A stretch of DNA of 64,000 nt from Dokdonella_A sp049583635 (lineage in GTDB: Bacteria > Pseudomonadota > Gammaproteobacteria > Xanthomonadales > Rhodanobacteraceae). A program made the translations under genes and the position numbers. The stretch is taken from the NCBI GenBank assembly GCA_049583635.1, contig JBAUWF010000093.1, positions 55,687 through 119,686 of the forward strand, read 5' to 3'. Of the stretch, positions 9,296 through 19,203 are shown in pieces (positions within the stretch are counted from its first letter, which is position 1; each line of letters starts with the position of its first letter). Under the pieces are notes generated by a model. The model saw nothing but the letters and a program-made list of their open reading frames with translations. It did no database searches and was not told the origin of the DNA.

Positions 9296-12200
9296 TCAAG
9301 CTGCGCCGGCCAGCCGGGTGGCTTCGGCCAGATCGACCTGGACCAGACGCGAAACCCCGGGCTCGCGCATGGTCACGCCGCACAATTGGGCGGCCGCCTC
9401 CATTGTCGCCTTGTTGTGAGTGACAAAAATGAACTGCACGCGATCGCTCATCTCCGCAACCAGACTGGTGAAGCGTCCGATATTGCCTTCATCGAGTGGC
9501 GAATCGACCTCATCGAGCAGACAAAATGGCGCAGGGTTGAGTCGGAATATCGCAAACACGAGGGCCACCGCGGTCAGCGCCTTCTCGCCGCCCGACAACA
9601 GCGAGATCGAGCTGACCCGCTTACCCGGTGGACGCGCCATGATACTCACGCCGGTCGACAGCAGATCGTCACCGGTAAGCTCGAGATGCGCATGACCGCC
9701 GCCGAACAGACGTGGAAACAATTCCTGGATGCCGCTGTTCACTTTTTCGAAGGTTTCCTTGAAACGCAGTCGCGTTTCCCTGTCGATCTTTCGAATCGCG
9801 TTTTCGAGAGTCTCCAGCGCGGCCGTAAGGTCGGCCAACTGCGCATCCAGGTAGTTCTTGCGCTGCGATTGCTCGTCATACTCCTGAATCGCCGCCAGAT
9901 TGACCGGTTCCAGGCGCTGGATCTTGTGCTCGAGTCCGGCAAGATCGGCCCCCCATTGCGCGCTGTCGGCATCCGCGGGCACTGCCGCCAGCATCGATTC
10001 CGCGTCAAAGCCGGCCGCACTGATCGCGCTGCTCAGGGTGTCGGCGCGCAGCCGATGTTCCTGCTCACGCAAGCGCAACTCGGCCAGTTGTTCGCGACGT
10101 TCGTTCAGATTCTGCTCGATAGCATGGCGTTCCTGATCGAGGCGACGAAACTCGGCATCGCAATCGGCCAGCGCCGTGCGCGCCTGGACCAGGCGCTTGT
10201 CCACCAGCAGACGTTGATTCAGGTAAGTCTGGCGTTCACTGTCCAGATGACTTTCCGGGTCGCGGCTGGATGCCAGTTGCGCGGCAATTTCGATCGCGCG
10301 TGCGTCCAGCTGCGCGCGTTGGGCCTGCATGCGGGTCAACGCCTGTTCGAGCGACAACGATGCAGCGCGCTGCGATTCGATCGAGAGCGCGCATTCATGC
10401 ACTTGCTCGTTTGCTTCGCGCGCGGCCATGCGCGCTTCCTCGCGCCGCTCAAGAAGACCGCGCCGCTCGGCATCAAGTTGCTTTCGTTGCTCTTCAAGGT
10501 CGGTCATGCGGGTCATCGCGGCATCCAGACGAGAGCGTGCGGCTAGAGCCTGCTCGTTGATGTCGTCGAGAGTTTTCCCAAGATCGGAGAGCTCGTGTTC
10601 AATGCGCGCCGAGCGTTCCTGCGTGTCGGCAAGCCGCCCGCTTTGACTCTGTAATTGCCCGGCGGTCTCCGCCAGTCGCTTCTGCGCCGCATACAGCTCG
10701 CGCTGTGCCTCGTCGCATCTTTGCTCCGCTGCGAGTCGCGCCTGACGATTCTCAGTCAGGGTCTGTGCCAGCCGTTCCACCTCGTTCCCGGTGACTGCGA
10801 CGCGCGATTGCAGGTCCTGTATTTCGCGTTCACGCGCCAGGACTCCGACGCTGTCGTCGCTGCTATGGTCAACGCGCGCAAAATCCGCGCCGAACCAGTC
10901 GCCAGCAGGCGTAATGATCGAGTCGCCCTCGGGCAACTGCCGCACGACCGCAAGCGCATCAGCCACACTTTGCGCGGTGTGCACGTGCGTCAGGAGTCGC
11001 CGTGCCGCGGCCGACCCGCGGGTTCGCGCAGCCAGGGTTCCGGCGGCGGCTGTGCCATCCTCGGGCGCAGCCGACAACAAGGTCAAATCGGCGTTCGCCA
11101 GCCCCGCCAATGCATCTCCCAGTGCTACAGGCGATTCGACCAGTGTCGATTCGAGCCAGCTATCCAGCACGATTTCGACGGCTCGCTCCCATTCACCATC
11201 GACATTGAGCACCTCACCGAGTCGCTTGGCATGCGTCAGAGCATTATGTTCCAGCCAGGCGTTCGCTGCCGCGGCCTGCTCGCCGAGTGCGGCATGCTGC
11301 AACGTTTCGAGCGACGCCAGCCGGCCAAGCAGGAATTCCAGTTGTCCGCGCCGGTCGCTCAGAGTTGTCTCCAGGGTTCGTTCCTGCTCCACCGAGCGAT
11401 CGAATTTCTCGCGATGCTGGTTGAGGTGCGCGCTCAGTGACTCGATTTGCGTGCTCAGGCGACCATGTTCGTCATGTGCAGCCTGGAGCGAGCGCTCCAT
11501 GGCCTCCAGATCGCACGCTTGCTGCTCGGACTGCAACGCGCAGCGACGCTTGTCCGCGTCGAGGTGTTGGCGGTCAAGGTAATCCAGTCGTGTACGTTCA
11601 ACCTCCGCAGACTGTGCGACTTCGGAGCTGGTGCTTGCGTAGGCGTCCCAGCCCGCCTGCCAGTCGGCGAGTTCCAGCTCCGCTGCGCGCAGGGACTCGG
11701 CGGCGGCCCGCTCGCCATCGCGCAGTCGCGCAAGTTGCGGCTCAACCTCGGTCAGCGCCTGCGCCAGTCCTTCGTAGCGGGCGCGATCGCCGATCAGATG
11801 TTCGTCGATTTCCCGACTTGCGCGTTCGCTTTCTGCATGTGCGCGTTGCAACTGATCGGTCAACTCGCGGTTGTGCTGGATGCGTTGCTCGACGCGAGCG
11901 ATCTCGGCGCCGAGCTTGTACAGCTCGGCCTGTACGCCGTTGAGGTGTTCGCCGGCAGCGGTGTGGCGATCACGGCTCGCCTCCAGTTGCGCTTCGCAGC
12001 GGCGCTGGTCGGCAATGCGTTTCTCGATATTCAGACCAGCGTCGGCGAGCGTTTGCGCATGACCTTGCAGCGCGACACGCGCCGTGCGCAGGGTGAGCGC
12101 CTTGAGTTCGGCTTCCAGCTTTACGTAATCGGACTTCAGCGCCTTCCAGCGCTCGGCAGCGCGCGCCTGTCGTTTGAGGTGGTCGAGTTGTTTGGAGACT

Positions 12201-12799
12201 TCGTCGCTTACGTCTCGCACACGATCCAGGTTCTCGCGCGTCGCCCTGATACGGCTCTCGGTATCCTTGCGTCGTTCCTTGTACCTGGAGATACCCGCTG
12301 CTTCTTCGAGATGGCTGCGCAACTGCTCCGGGTCGGCCTCGACGATTTCGCTGATCATGCCCTGTTCGATGATCGAGTAACTGCGCGGGCCGAGGCCGGT
12401 ACCGAGAAACAGATCGGTGATGTCGCGGCGGCGGCAGCGCGTGCCGTTCAGAAAATACTGCGACTGACCGTCGCGACTGACGGTGCGCCTGACCGATATC
12501 TCGGTGTAGCTTGCGTATTCGCCGGCGATGGCGCCGTCGGCATTGTCGAATATCAGCTCGACCGAAGCGAGGCCGATTGGCTTGCGCCCCGATGATCCGG
12601 AAAAAATGACATCGACGAGCGCATCGCCGCGTAGTCGGCTCGCCGCGCTTTCACCCATGACCCAGCGGACCGCATCGATGATGTTGGACTTGCCGCAGCC
12701 ATTGGGTCCGACCACGGCGGACATGTTGGTCGGCAGATGCAGAACCGTCGGGTCGACAAAGGACTTGAAACCGGCCAGCTTGATCGTGGTCAGACGCAT
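9296..12799 (-). CDS. smc: Chromosome segregation ATPase SMC
   Basis: 1167-aa condensin ATPase that compacts and segregates the chromosome with ScpA and ScpB, which are encoded at 14.6-16.3 kb. The N-terminal Walker A is GPNGCGKSN (about residues 32-40) in the typical FKSFVDPT context. Two long coiled-coil arms flank a hinge near 510-640, and the C-terminal head carries the LLSGGEKALTAVAL signature and the LLDEVDSPLDE Walker B/D-loop. The full-length gene opens with MRLTTIKLAGFKSFV. It is 14 nt from the isomerase gene upstream and 11 nt from zipA downstream. Confidence 0.97.
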   Translation of the reverse strand: MRLTTIKLAGFKSFVDPTVLHLPTNMSAVVGPNGCGKSNIIDAVRWVMGESAASRLRGDALVDVIFSGSSGRKPIGLASVELIFDNADGAIAGEYASYTEISVRRTVSRDGQSQYFLNGTRCRRRDITDLFLGTGLGPRSYSIIEQGMISEIVEADPEQLRSHLEEAAGISRYKERRKDTESRIRATRENLDRVRDVSDEVSKQLDHLKRQARAAERWKALKSDYVKLEAELKALTLRTARVALQGHAQTLADAGLNIEKRIADQRRCEAQLEASRDRHTAAGEHLNGVQAELYKLGAEIARVEQRIQHNRELTDQLQRAHAESERASREIDEHLIGDRARYEGLAQALTEVEPQLARLRDGERAAAESLRAAELELADWQAGWDAYASTSSEVAQSAEVERTRLDYLDRQHLDADKRRCALQSEQQACDLEAMERSLQAAHDEHGRLSTQIESLSAHLNQHREKFDRSVEQERTLETTLSDRRGQLEFLLGRLASLETLQHAALGEQAAAANAWLEHNALTHAKRLGEVLNVDGEWERAVEIVLDSWLESTLVESPVALGDALAGLANADLTLLSAAPEDGTAAAGTLAARTRGSAAARRLLTHVHTAQSVADALAVVRQLPEGDSIITPAGDWFGADFARVDHSSDDSVGVLAREREIQDLQSRVAVTGNEVERLAQTLTENRQARLAAEQRCDEAQRELYAAQKRLAETAGQLQSQSGRLADTQERSARIEHELSDLGKTLDDINEQALAARSRLDAAMTRMTDLEEQRKQLDAERRGLLERREEARMAAREANEQVHECALSIESQRAASLSLEQALTRMQAQRAQLDARAIEIAAQLASSRDPESHLDSERQTYLNQRLLVDKRLVQARTALADCDAEFRRLDQERHAIEQNLNERREQLAELRLREQEHRLRADTLSSAISAAGFDAESMLAAVPADADSAQWGADLAGLEHKIQRLEPVNLAAIQEYDEQSQRKNYLDAQLADLTAALETLENAIRKIDRETRLRFKETFEKVNSGIQELFPRLFGGGHAHLELTGDDLLSTGVSIMARPPGKRVSSISLLSGGEKALTAVALVFAIFRLNPAPFCLLDEVDSPLDEGNIGRFTSLVAEMSDRVQFIFVTHNKATMEAAAQLCGVTMREPGVSRLVQVDLAEATRLAGAA

Positions 12800-12813
12800 G
12801 GATCGGTCCGGGC

Positions 12814-13740
12814 CTAGTTGCGCAAGCCGGCGTCGTTACCGGCGGCGTGCCGGTCCGTCGGCACCGGAGCACCTGCTACCTTGGCGCGCGCGCTATCGGC
12901 GCCTTGCGCGCTTGCCGGTGGCAGTTGCTTGACGGCGGTGATCGTGGCTCGTTCACGCAGGCTGGCCAGGCGTTGTTCGGCGATCTTCGTCCGTTCGCTC
13001 TTGCGTATCTGATCCTTCAACGCGTCGAACCCGGGCGGCGTGAAAGGATGGATCGCATCGAGATGGATCACATGCCAGCCGAAGCGAGTCTGGATCGGAA
13101 CCTTGTCGGTGTCGCCCGGGTGCAGCGATTTGAGCGACTTCGCCAATGCCTCGGGTAACTGGTTGGCGCGAACAGCGCTGAACGAACGCGCCGAGCGCGC
13201 GTCCTTGGCGTAGGTTTTGATCAGCGTGCTGAATGCCTCGCCCGACAACACGTCGCTTTCTGCTTTCAGTGCTTCGCCTTCAGTGGCGAAGATCAACTGA
13301 CTGAAATCGTAATCAACGGTTCCGGCCTGTGCGATCTGCGCATCGTAGGTTGCCCTGAGCGATTGATCGTCGACCTTCGCATCGTGCTGAAACGTGCCCA
13401 GGGTCGCATTGGCCACACCACGCAAACGGTTGAGCTCAACCCCGGCGGCGAATGCCGGGTCCGCGGCCAGATTCTCACGCTTGGCCTCCTGCGCCAGCAG
13501 TATGTATTCGGTGAGTTCCTTCAATGCCTGGTCATACTGACGCGAGTTGGACAAATCAAGGTTGCGGCCGCGCGCCAGTGCATCCAGCAGTGCGCGCGGA
13601 ACCGGTTGACCATTGACCACTTCGACGGTGGGTCCGGGCAATGTCTCCAGCGCAGCGTCGCGCGAACGGCCGCATCCGACGATCGCCGTCATGGCAGCGA
13701 ACGCCAACGGAATCATGCTCCGGCGAAATGCAATTCTCAT
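12814..13740 (-). CDS. Peptidyl-prolyl cis-trans isomerase, PpiC/SurA-like lipoprotein
   Basis: 308 aa with a lipoprotein signal peptide: a basic start, hydrophobic core and a lipobox-like AIVGCG at about residue 23. A SurA/PrsA-type N-terminal chaperone region follows, then a parvulin domain (about 160-245; DYDFSQLIFATEGEALK, QTRFGWHVIHLDAIHPF). It probably folds exported proteins from the inner or outer membrane. The ATG overlaps the bolA stop (ATGA), so it is translated with yciI and bolA. The C-terminal 60 residues are low-complexity. Confidence 0.85.
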   Translation of the reverse strand: MRIAFRRSMIPLAFAAMTAIVGCGRSRDAALETLPGPTVEVVNGQPVPRALLDALARGRNLDLSNSRQYDQALKELTEYILLAQEAKRENLAADPAFAAGVELNRLRGVANATLGTFQHDAKVDDQSLRATYDAQIAQAGTVDYDFSQLIFATEGEALKAESDVLSGEAFSTLIKTYAKDARSARSFSAVRANQLPEALAKSLKSLHPGDTDKVPIQTRFGWHVIHLDAIHPFTPPGFDALKDQIRKSERTKIAEQRLASLRERATITAVKQLPPASAQGADSARAKVAGAPVPTDRHAAGNDAGLRN

Positions 13741-14009
13741 TGTTCCTCCGTCGGCGCGCGTGCCTCGATGGCCAGCGCGTGAATATCGGTTGTCATCAGA
13801 TCGCCGAGTGCGGCATATACGGCACGATGGCGCACCAGCGCAGGTTGATCGATAAATGTCGCGCTGACAATGCGCACGCGAAAATGCCCGCGACCATCAC
13901 GCGCGCCGGCGTGCCCGACATGTCGGTGACCTTCGTCGACCACCTCGAGAGCCGACGGCGACAGCTTGGCGAGCAAACGCGAACGAATGCGCTCCACGCG
14001 CGACGTCAC
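13737..14009 (-). CDS. bolA: BolA family protein
   Basis: 90-aa BolA fold protein, a partner of monothiol glutaredoxins in iron-sulfur and redox signalling. It shows RVERIRSRLLAKLSP, VVDEGHRHVGHAG with the conserved histidines and GHFRVRIVSATF. GTG at 14009 overlaps the yciI stop by four bases and matches family length; the ATG at 14087 lies deep inside yciI. Its own stop overlaps the next ATG. Confidence 0.88.
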   Translation of the reverse strand: MTSRVERIRSRLLAKLSPSALEVVDEGHRHVGHAGARDGRGHFRVRIVSATFIDQPALVRHRAVYAALGDLMTTDIHALAIEARAPTEEQ

Positions 14010-14305
14010 GGCAGCACCTTGCGAAATGGCCGCACCTCGACTTCGCGATAGACACCCGTGGTGAGGTACGGGTCCAGCGCCGCCCAACTTTGTGCCGCGG
14101 CAAGGTCCGTGAATTCCGCGACGATCAAGCTGCCGCTGTAACCGGCCGGGCCCGGATCCTCGCTGTCGATCGCGGGAAACGGACCTGCCAGCAGCAGCCG
14201 ACCTTCATCTCCCAGTTGTCGCAGACGAGCCAGATGAGCGCCACGGGTCGTGTTGCGCTGCCGAAGCGAATCGGCGTTGTCGTGACCGAAGATTGCGTAC
14301 CACAT
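14006..14305 (-). CDS. yciI: YciI family protein
   Basis: 99-aa dimeric alpha-beta protein starting MWYAIFGHDNADSLRQR, with the family's HLARL and GRLLLAGPFPA blocks and an internal histidine/aspartate pair thought to form a putative active site. Function of the family is unsettled. It leads the operon yciI-bolA-PPIase, with four-base overlaps at each junction. Confidence 0.85.
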   Translation of the reverse strand: MWYAIFGHDNADSLRQRNTTRGAHLARLRQLGDEGRLLLAGPFPAIDSEDPGPAGYSGSLIVAEFTDLAAAQSWAALDPYLTTGVYREVEVRPFRKVLP

Positions 14306-14635
14306 AAGGATGAACTCTGAGATGGCGCTATGGTAGCCGATGAGTCGCGATCGGCAAGAATTGTCACGGCACTGGACGCGGCTGCGCTTTTCGGCTTAAC
14401 CTTGCGTTGTATTGACGGTGTCGAGTCCTGACCCGCATTCGCGCGGTGCCGAAAGGGTATCGGCCACCCGCTCCACGGTCCTTCGAATCTGCTGCAGCCG
14501 TTCTGCTTCGGGTTGCACTTTCGAAGTTGGTCGTGCGGCGAGCGCCACGCGCCACGCGCCACGCATCTCAAACGCAAACAGATCGGATCTGCGCATGGCC
14601 CGCGCCGTGAGGCGCCGGGCGCGAACGAATCAGGC
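14306..14635. other. 330-nt intergenic region upstream of yciI and scpA
   Basis: This lies between two divergent genes and should hold both promoters. I see no credible gene. A short run of three CGCCACG repeats occurs near 14542-14562. A TTGACG at 14412-14417 has no good -10 partner at 16-18 nt, so I do not call a promoter. Confidence 0.5.
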
Positions 14636-15493
14636 ATGACCAGCCAGACAGCCCAACACTCAACTCCCGCCGGCGATGCGCAAGCGCCGTTTGCAGTCGT
14701 TCCGCAGCAGCAGGAAATGCCACTGGCAGTCGTGCGCGGACAGCCGTTGCTGCAAATGCCGCAGGATCTGTACATTCCACCCGACGCACTCGAAGTCATT
14801 CTCGACGCGTTCGAGGGGCCACTGGATCTGTTGCTCTACCTCATCCGCCGTCAGAATCTTGACATTCTCGATATTCCCATCGCGGAGATCACGCGCCAAT
14901 ACGTCGACTACATCGAGTTGATGCACGTGCTCAAGCTCGAGCTGGCGGCCGAATACCTGGTGATGGCAGCGATTCTGGCAGAGATCAAGTCGCGTTTATT
15001 GCTGCCGCGGCCGCCGGCCGAGGAAAACCTCGACGAGGATCCGCGCTCTGAATTGATCCGCCGATTGCAGGAATATGAACGCTTCAAGAAAGTCGCCGAG
15101 GATATCGACGCACTGCCGAGACAGGAGCGTGATTTCTCGCCAGCATCGGTATTCGTCGTGGATCGCAACGTGATCCGTCTGCCGCCACCGGTCGAACTGC
15201 GCGAGCTGCTGCTCGCGCTAAAGGATGTACTCAATCGCGCCGAATTGTTCGAACGTCATGCGATACAGCGCGAAGTGCTGTCGGTACGCAACCGCATGAG
15301 CGATGTCCTGCGTGCTCTGGGGGACGGCGAATTCCACCGGTTCGAGAGTCTGTTCTCGACCGACGAGGGCAAGCAGGGAGTGGTGGTTACGTTTCTCGCG
15401 CTCCTCGAGCTTGCCAAGGAACTGCTCATCGAAATCACCCAGGCCGAAACCCTTGCGCCGATCTATCTGAAATCGCTCGCCACGACCGCCTGA
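14636..15493 (+). CDS. scpA: Segregation and condensation protein A
   Basis: Kleisin subunit that bridges the two SMC heads. After a variable 45-residue start, the conserved core reads FEGPLDLLLYLIRRQNLDILDIPI (given here only as landmark around residues 58-80), then EYLVMAAILAEIKSRLLLPRP near 105-125, and a C-terminal winged helix ending LAPIYLKSLA. ATG 14636 gives 285 aa. It is 13 nt ahead of scpB and part of scpA-scpB-rluB, the common order. Confidence 0.94.
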   Translation: MTSQTAQHSTPAGDAQAPFAVVPQQQEMPLAVVRGQPLLQMPQDLYIPPDALEVILDAFEGPLDLLLYLIRRQNLDILDIPIAEITRQYVDYIELMHVLKLELAAEYLVMAAILAEIKSRLLLPRPPAEENLDEDPRSELIRRLQEYERFKKVAEDIDALPRQERDFSPASVFVVDRNVIRLPPPVELRELLLALKDVLNRAELFERHAIQREVLSVRNRMSDVLRALGDGEFHRFESLFSTDEGKQGVVVTFLALLELAKELLIEITQAETLAPIYLKSLATTA

Positions 15494-15506
15494 TCACAAA
15501 TTCTGC

Positions 15507-16277
15507 ATGCAATCGACTCAAATCAAACCCATCATCGAGGCGGCGCTGCTCGGCGCCTCGCACCCGTTGTCAATACCGCAGCTTGCTGCGTTGTTCGGTG
15601 CCGACGAGCAGCGAAGCCACGACGATGTCGCGGGTGCGCTCGAAGAACTGAAGAATGATTGCGACGGGCGCGGCGTGGAACTGGTCGAGGTCGCTTCCGG
15701 TTTTCGCTACCAGGTACGTCAGTCGGTTCATCCGTGGGTTGCGCGACTGTGGACCGAACATCAGACGCGGTATTCGCGCGCTCTGCTCGAAACGCTCGCA
15801 CTGATTGCCTACCGTCAACCGATCACGCGCGCCGAGATCGAGCAAGTGCGCGGCGTTGCCGTTGCGACCAGTATCGTTAGAACGCTCGAGGAGCGGGAAT
15901 GGATACGCGTGGTCGGTTATCGCGATCTGCCCGGGCGCCCGGCGCTGCTCGGCACCACCAAGGCGTTCCTCGATTATTTCAACCTGATCTCGCTCGACGA
16001 ATTGCCGTCGCTCGGCGAAATTCGCGAGATCGACGAGATCGACGAGATCAATCCTGAGCTTGCGCTCGATATGCTACCAACGGATACCACCGCCGAAATG
16101 TCGGCCGCATCCGATGCAGTCTCCAAGCAAGCGTCCACTGCAAGCACCAATGCGCCGCAACCGACCGGCCCGGCATCGACGTTGCCAACCATTCCCGCGC
16201 CCCACCCTGATTTCACCGTCACCGAGCCAGCGGCCGACGACGAGCCGCCCTTCGGTACTACGGAGTTCAATGCATGA
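15507..16277 (+). CDS. scpB: Segregation and condensation protein B
   Basis: 256 aa, two winged-helix domains (about 5-85 and 90-165) with the hallmark ALLETLALIAYRQPITRAEIE and GRPALLGTTKAFLDYF. It dimerises and stabilises the SMC-ScpA complex. The last 80 residues after DEIDEINPE are acidic then Ala/Pro/Thr-rich and not part of the fold. Its stop overlaps the rluB start (ATGA). Confidence 0.94.
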   Translation: MQSTQIKPIIEAALLGASHPLSIPQLAALFGADEQRSHDDVAGALEELKNDCDGRGVELVEVASGFRYQVRQSVHPWVARLWTEHQTRYSRALLETLALIAYRQPITRAEIEQVRGVAVATSIVRTLEEREWIRVVGYRDLPGRPALLGTTKAFLDYFNLISLDELPSLGEIREIDEIDEINPELALDMLPTDTTAEMSAASDAVSKQASTASTNAPQPTGPASTLPTIPAPHPDFTVTEPAADDEPPFGTTEFNA

Positions 16278-17677
16278 CCACATCCGACCGTTCCATACTG
16301 ACCCTCAAACGCTCAACCGACCGCGCATCCCCGGTAATCGAGGAACGGCTGCACAAGGTGCTGGCAAGCGCCGGCCTCGGTTCACGGCGATTGCTCGAAT
16401 CGCGCATCGACGCCGGCGAGGTACAGGTCAACGGAGTGCCGGCGACGCTTGGTCAGAGCGTCCACGCGGGCGATCGCGTGGAGCTCGACAACAAGCGATT
16501 CGTTATCGTCAGCGACAACGCCGAGCAAGCCCAGGTACTGATCTACAACAAGCCCGAAGGCGTGGTGGCGACGCGCGAGGATCCCGAGGGGCGCCCGACG
16601 GTGTTCGAACAGTTACCACTGCTTAGAGGAGCGCGCTGGGTTGCGGTAGGTCGCCTCGATATCAACACGACCGGGCTGTTGTTGCTGACGACCGATGGTG
16701 ACCTTGCCAACGCGCTGATGCATCCGAGTTCCGAGCTGGAGCGGGAATACATCTGCCGCGTGCACGGCGAAGTGCCGGACGACGTGCTCGAACGCTTGAA
16801 AAGCGGCGTCGATCTCGACGATGGGCCGGCACATTTCGACGATATCGCGGTGATCAGTCGAGGCGGCAGCCACTCATGGTTTCGAGTAGCCATTCGCGAA
16901 GGCCGCAATCGCGAGGTGAGGCGCATGTGGGAATCACAGGGGCTCATGGTCAGCCGGTTGAAGCGAATCCGCTACGGCAGCATCGAATTGCCGCGTCTGC
17001 TCAAGCGCGGACAATCCGAACAGCTCGACCCGGACGCGATCAAGGCACTGCGCAAACAGGTGGGCGCAGCTGCGCCGACGCCGCGGCTGACCTTGGCTCC
17101 GGTCATCGGTCAACGTCGCAGCGCACCGACCGAATTTCGTCCGGCGCCGAAGACTCAGCAGGCCTGGACCGGTGCGTATCAGGACGAGGCGCGCGAGATA
17201 TCCGCGTTCGATCGCATCCGTGACGACAACTGGCAAACGCCAGGGCGCAAACGCGCACGCAAGCTGTCGGGGGGCAAGAAGACGCCCGGGCGCGGGCGCA
17301 ACGCCACCGCCCAAGGTGTTGCTGGCGCAGTCAATCCTGCCGTGGTACGCAGCTGGTTTCCGGACAGCTCTGGCCAGCCAGGTCGCAAACGCCGTGGCGC
17401 CGGAGGCGGACCCCGCAACACGCCAGCAGGGCGACGTGGCAACCGCGCCGCCGAACCGAGCGTTTCCCGCACAGACCGCCGGCGCGGCCCGGGACCCGGG
17501 CGCGCGCATGGCAACGTCGACAGCGCAAACCGTGGAAACACGATGCCAGACAATCACGGCAACCGTGTCGACGCCCCTCCCGGAAATACGGATCGTGACG
17601 CTCGAGGCAATGATCCGGGGCGCCGACCACGGTCCAATGCCAATCGCCGACGGGGACCGAAGCCTCCGCGCAGCTGA
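16274..17677 (+). CDS. rluB: 23S rRNA pseudouridine synthase RluB with long basic tail
   Basis: Forms pseudouridine 2605 (E. coli numbering) in 23S rRNA. An N-terminal S4 RNA-binding domain (HKVLASAGLGSRRLLES, about residues 24-85) precedes the RsuA-type catalytic domain with the active aspartate in GRLDINTTGLLLLTTDG (about 130). The catalytic fold ends near residue 250. About 215 further residues are Arg/Gly/Asn/Pro-rich with many RGN steps (GRRGNRAAE, NRGNTMPDNHGNR), unlike the E. coli enzyme (291 aa). Such tails probably bind RNA and are disordered. Confidence 0.9.
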   Translation: MTTSDRSILTLKRSTDRASPVIEERLHKVLASAGLGSRRLLESRIDAGEVQVNGVPATLGQSVHAGDRVELDNKRFVIVSDNAEQAQVLIYNKPEGVVATREDPEGRPTVFEQLPLLRGARWVAVGRLDINTTGLLLLTTDGDLANALMHPSSELEREYICRVHGEVPDDVLERLKSGVDLDDGPAHFDDIAVISRGGSHSWFRVAIREGRNREVRRMWESQGLMVSRLKRIRYGSIELPRLLKRGQSEQLDPDAIKALRKQVGAAAPTPRLTLAPVIGQRRSAPTEFRPAPKTQQAWTGAYQDEAREISAFDRIRDDNWQTPGRKRARKLSGGKKTPGRGRNATAQGVAGAVNPAVVRSWFPDSSGQPGRKRRGAGGGPRNTPAGRRGNRAAEPSVSRTDRRRGPGPGRAHGNVDSANRGNTMPDNHGNRVDAPPGNTDRDARGNDPGRRPRSNANRRRGPKPPRS

Positions 17678-17832
17678 AAGGCTGCTGAGACCTTTTTTTT
17701 TGACCACCTGTCATAACGACGCGCGGATGCGTCCACGATGCACCCGCGTAAGTTCGACCACAGCATCGATTGATTCGCGGAGCGACGTTTCGCCTGCTTG
17801 TCGACGCAATGGCTAATTCGGCGTAGTTGATG

Positions 17833-18549
17833 TCAATCGAGGTCCAGTGCTTCACGATCGCTCGCGCGGCGTTTGCGCTCCCGTGCGTTGTACTTTGCCA
17901 TGCAGCCATTTTTCTCGACCATGGCACAGGACAGATAATCGGTGATCTCGACCAGGGCGGCGCGAATGGCCTTGCCGGCCGGTGTGTTTTTTTCCTGCGA
18001 CAGGTTTCCGCCGAAGCCGCCGCGATACAGACCCAGACTCACGCCGCCACCAGAGCTGCGTCCTTCGATGGTGCGGGAAAAATCGACTTCTCCGGTGCTC
18101 GCATTGACCACACGTACATCCACCGCCAGATAAGCCTCGGACTTTTTGCCGCCTATCGAAATACCGCGAAAACTCAAACCGCCGCCGGTACTTGCGGTGT
18201 TTTCCTCATACGAGGTCACGGTCCCGAATACCAGAAAATCCGCACCGGTTACCTGCCCCATCCGGGCGCCCGTTCCGGAACGCACACGTCCGGACGCGGC
18301 CAGATTCTGCTCTTCGAGCACGTTCTGCAGTTTTGCACGTTCGACCACCCGAAAGTCGCCGGTATTGGACAGCTCGTTGGACAACATGCCCGAGAGCTCC
18401 CAACCGACCCCGCCACGCCACCAGCCGGCGGCCGATTCGTTCTTGAACTCAGCGACACCGACGACCGGCTTCTTGCCCGATGCGAGCGCCTGGCCCGTCA
18501 CGCCGACGCCACCGAGTATCAGCAATGCAGCCAACATATAGACCTTCAT
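17833..18549 (-). CDS. CsgG/HfaB family exported protein
   Basis: 238 aa with a cleavable signal peptide (KVYMLAALLILGGVGVTGQALA). The mature part matches the CsgG-like fold: VVGVAEFKNES, ELSNTGDFRVVERAKLQNVLEEQ, TGADFLVFGTVTSYEE and a VDVRVVNASTGEV strand. CsgG proteins form outer-membrane secretion pores for curli, but no lipobox Cys and no curli genes are present, so this is likely one of the soluble or peripheral relatives. ATG 18549 has GGGAG at eight bases; a GTG three codons earlier is less likely. Confidence 0.78.
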   Translation of the reverse strand: MKVYMLAALLILGGVGVTGQALASGKKPVVGVAEFKNESAAGWWRGGVGWELSGMLSNELSNTGDFRVVERAKLQNVLEEQNLAASGRVRSGTGARMGQVTGADFLVFGTVTSYEENTASTGGGLSFRGISIGGKKSEAYLAVDVRVVNASTGEVDFSRTIEGRSSGGGVSLGLYRGGFGGNLSQEKNTPAGKAIRAALVEITDYLSCAMVEKNGCMAKYNARERKRRASDREALDLD

Positions 18550-18816
18550 CGTCCTCACTCCCGTTCGATATGACCCTGATACATTCTCGCTGCGGCGACG
18601 ATCAAGTGACGGGCAGGATGTCGCGTTTCACATCCGAGTCGCATCGTCAGTCCCGACATCGCCATGGAGGCGGGCGTATTCTAGCAGGGCACGGGCAGGC
18701 GAGCATGGCTCGCTGCCTTTCGAGACGCCCGGACGTACTGCAGGAAACGAGCGCGGAATCCTCGCACCTGGCCCGGATGGGCGATGGTCAAACCGTTGTG
18801 ATACGAGAGGTCCGGT

Positions 18817-19170
18817 ATGGGCGAAGTGGTCATCTGGCACAACCCGCGCTGCTCGAAGTCGCGCGAAACCCTGGCATTGCTCAAACAGCACGGGATCGAG
18901 CCGCGCATTGTCGATTATCTGGCGACCCCTCCCGCGGCGCGGGAGCGGGAGCTGGATCGAATCGCCGGTTTGATCGGCGACGCTCGCAAGCTGGTACGAT
19001 CCAATGAACGCGAATATGCCGAACTTGGGTTGCGCGACAGGACGCTTTCGCGCAAGGCACTGCTGGCGGCACTGGCCGCACATCCGCGCCTGATCCAGCG
19101 TCCGATCGTTCTTGCCAATGGAAAGGCGGCCCTCGGTCGCCCGCCGGAAGCCGTGCTCGCAATTCTCTGA
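18817..19170 (+). CDS. arsC: Arsenate reductase ArsC (glutaredoxin-coupled type)
   Basis: 117-aa thioredoxin-fold protein with the catalytic cysteine in WHNPRCSKSRETL (about residue 12) and the family's LATPP, LVRSNE and RPIVLANGKAALGRPPE blocks. The family reduces arsenate with glutathione and glutaredoxin, though lone copies such as this, without arsB or arsR, may have other redox roles. GAGAGG precedes ATG 18817 at six bases. Confidence 0.88.
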   Translation: MGEVVIWHNPRCSKSRETLALLKQHGIEPRIVDYLATPPAARERELDRIAGLIGDARKLVRSNEREYAELGLRDRTLSRKALLAALAAHPRLIQRPIVLANGKAALGRPPEAVLAIL

Positions 19171-19203
19171 GCGATCCTAGCGGGGGCCAGGCGCGCCGCA
19201 AGA

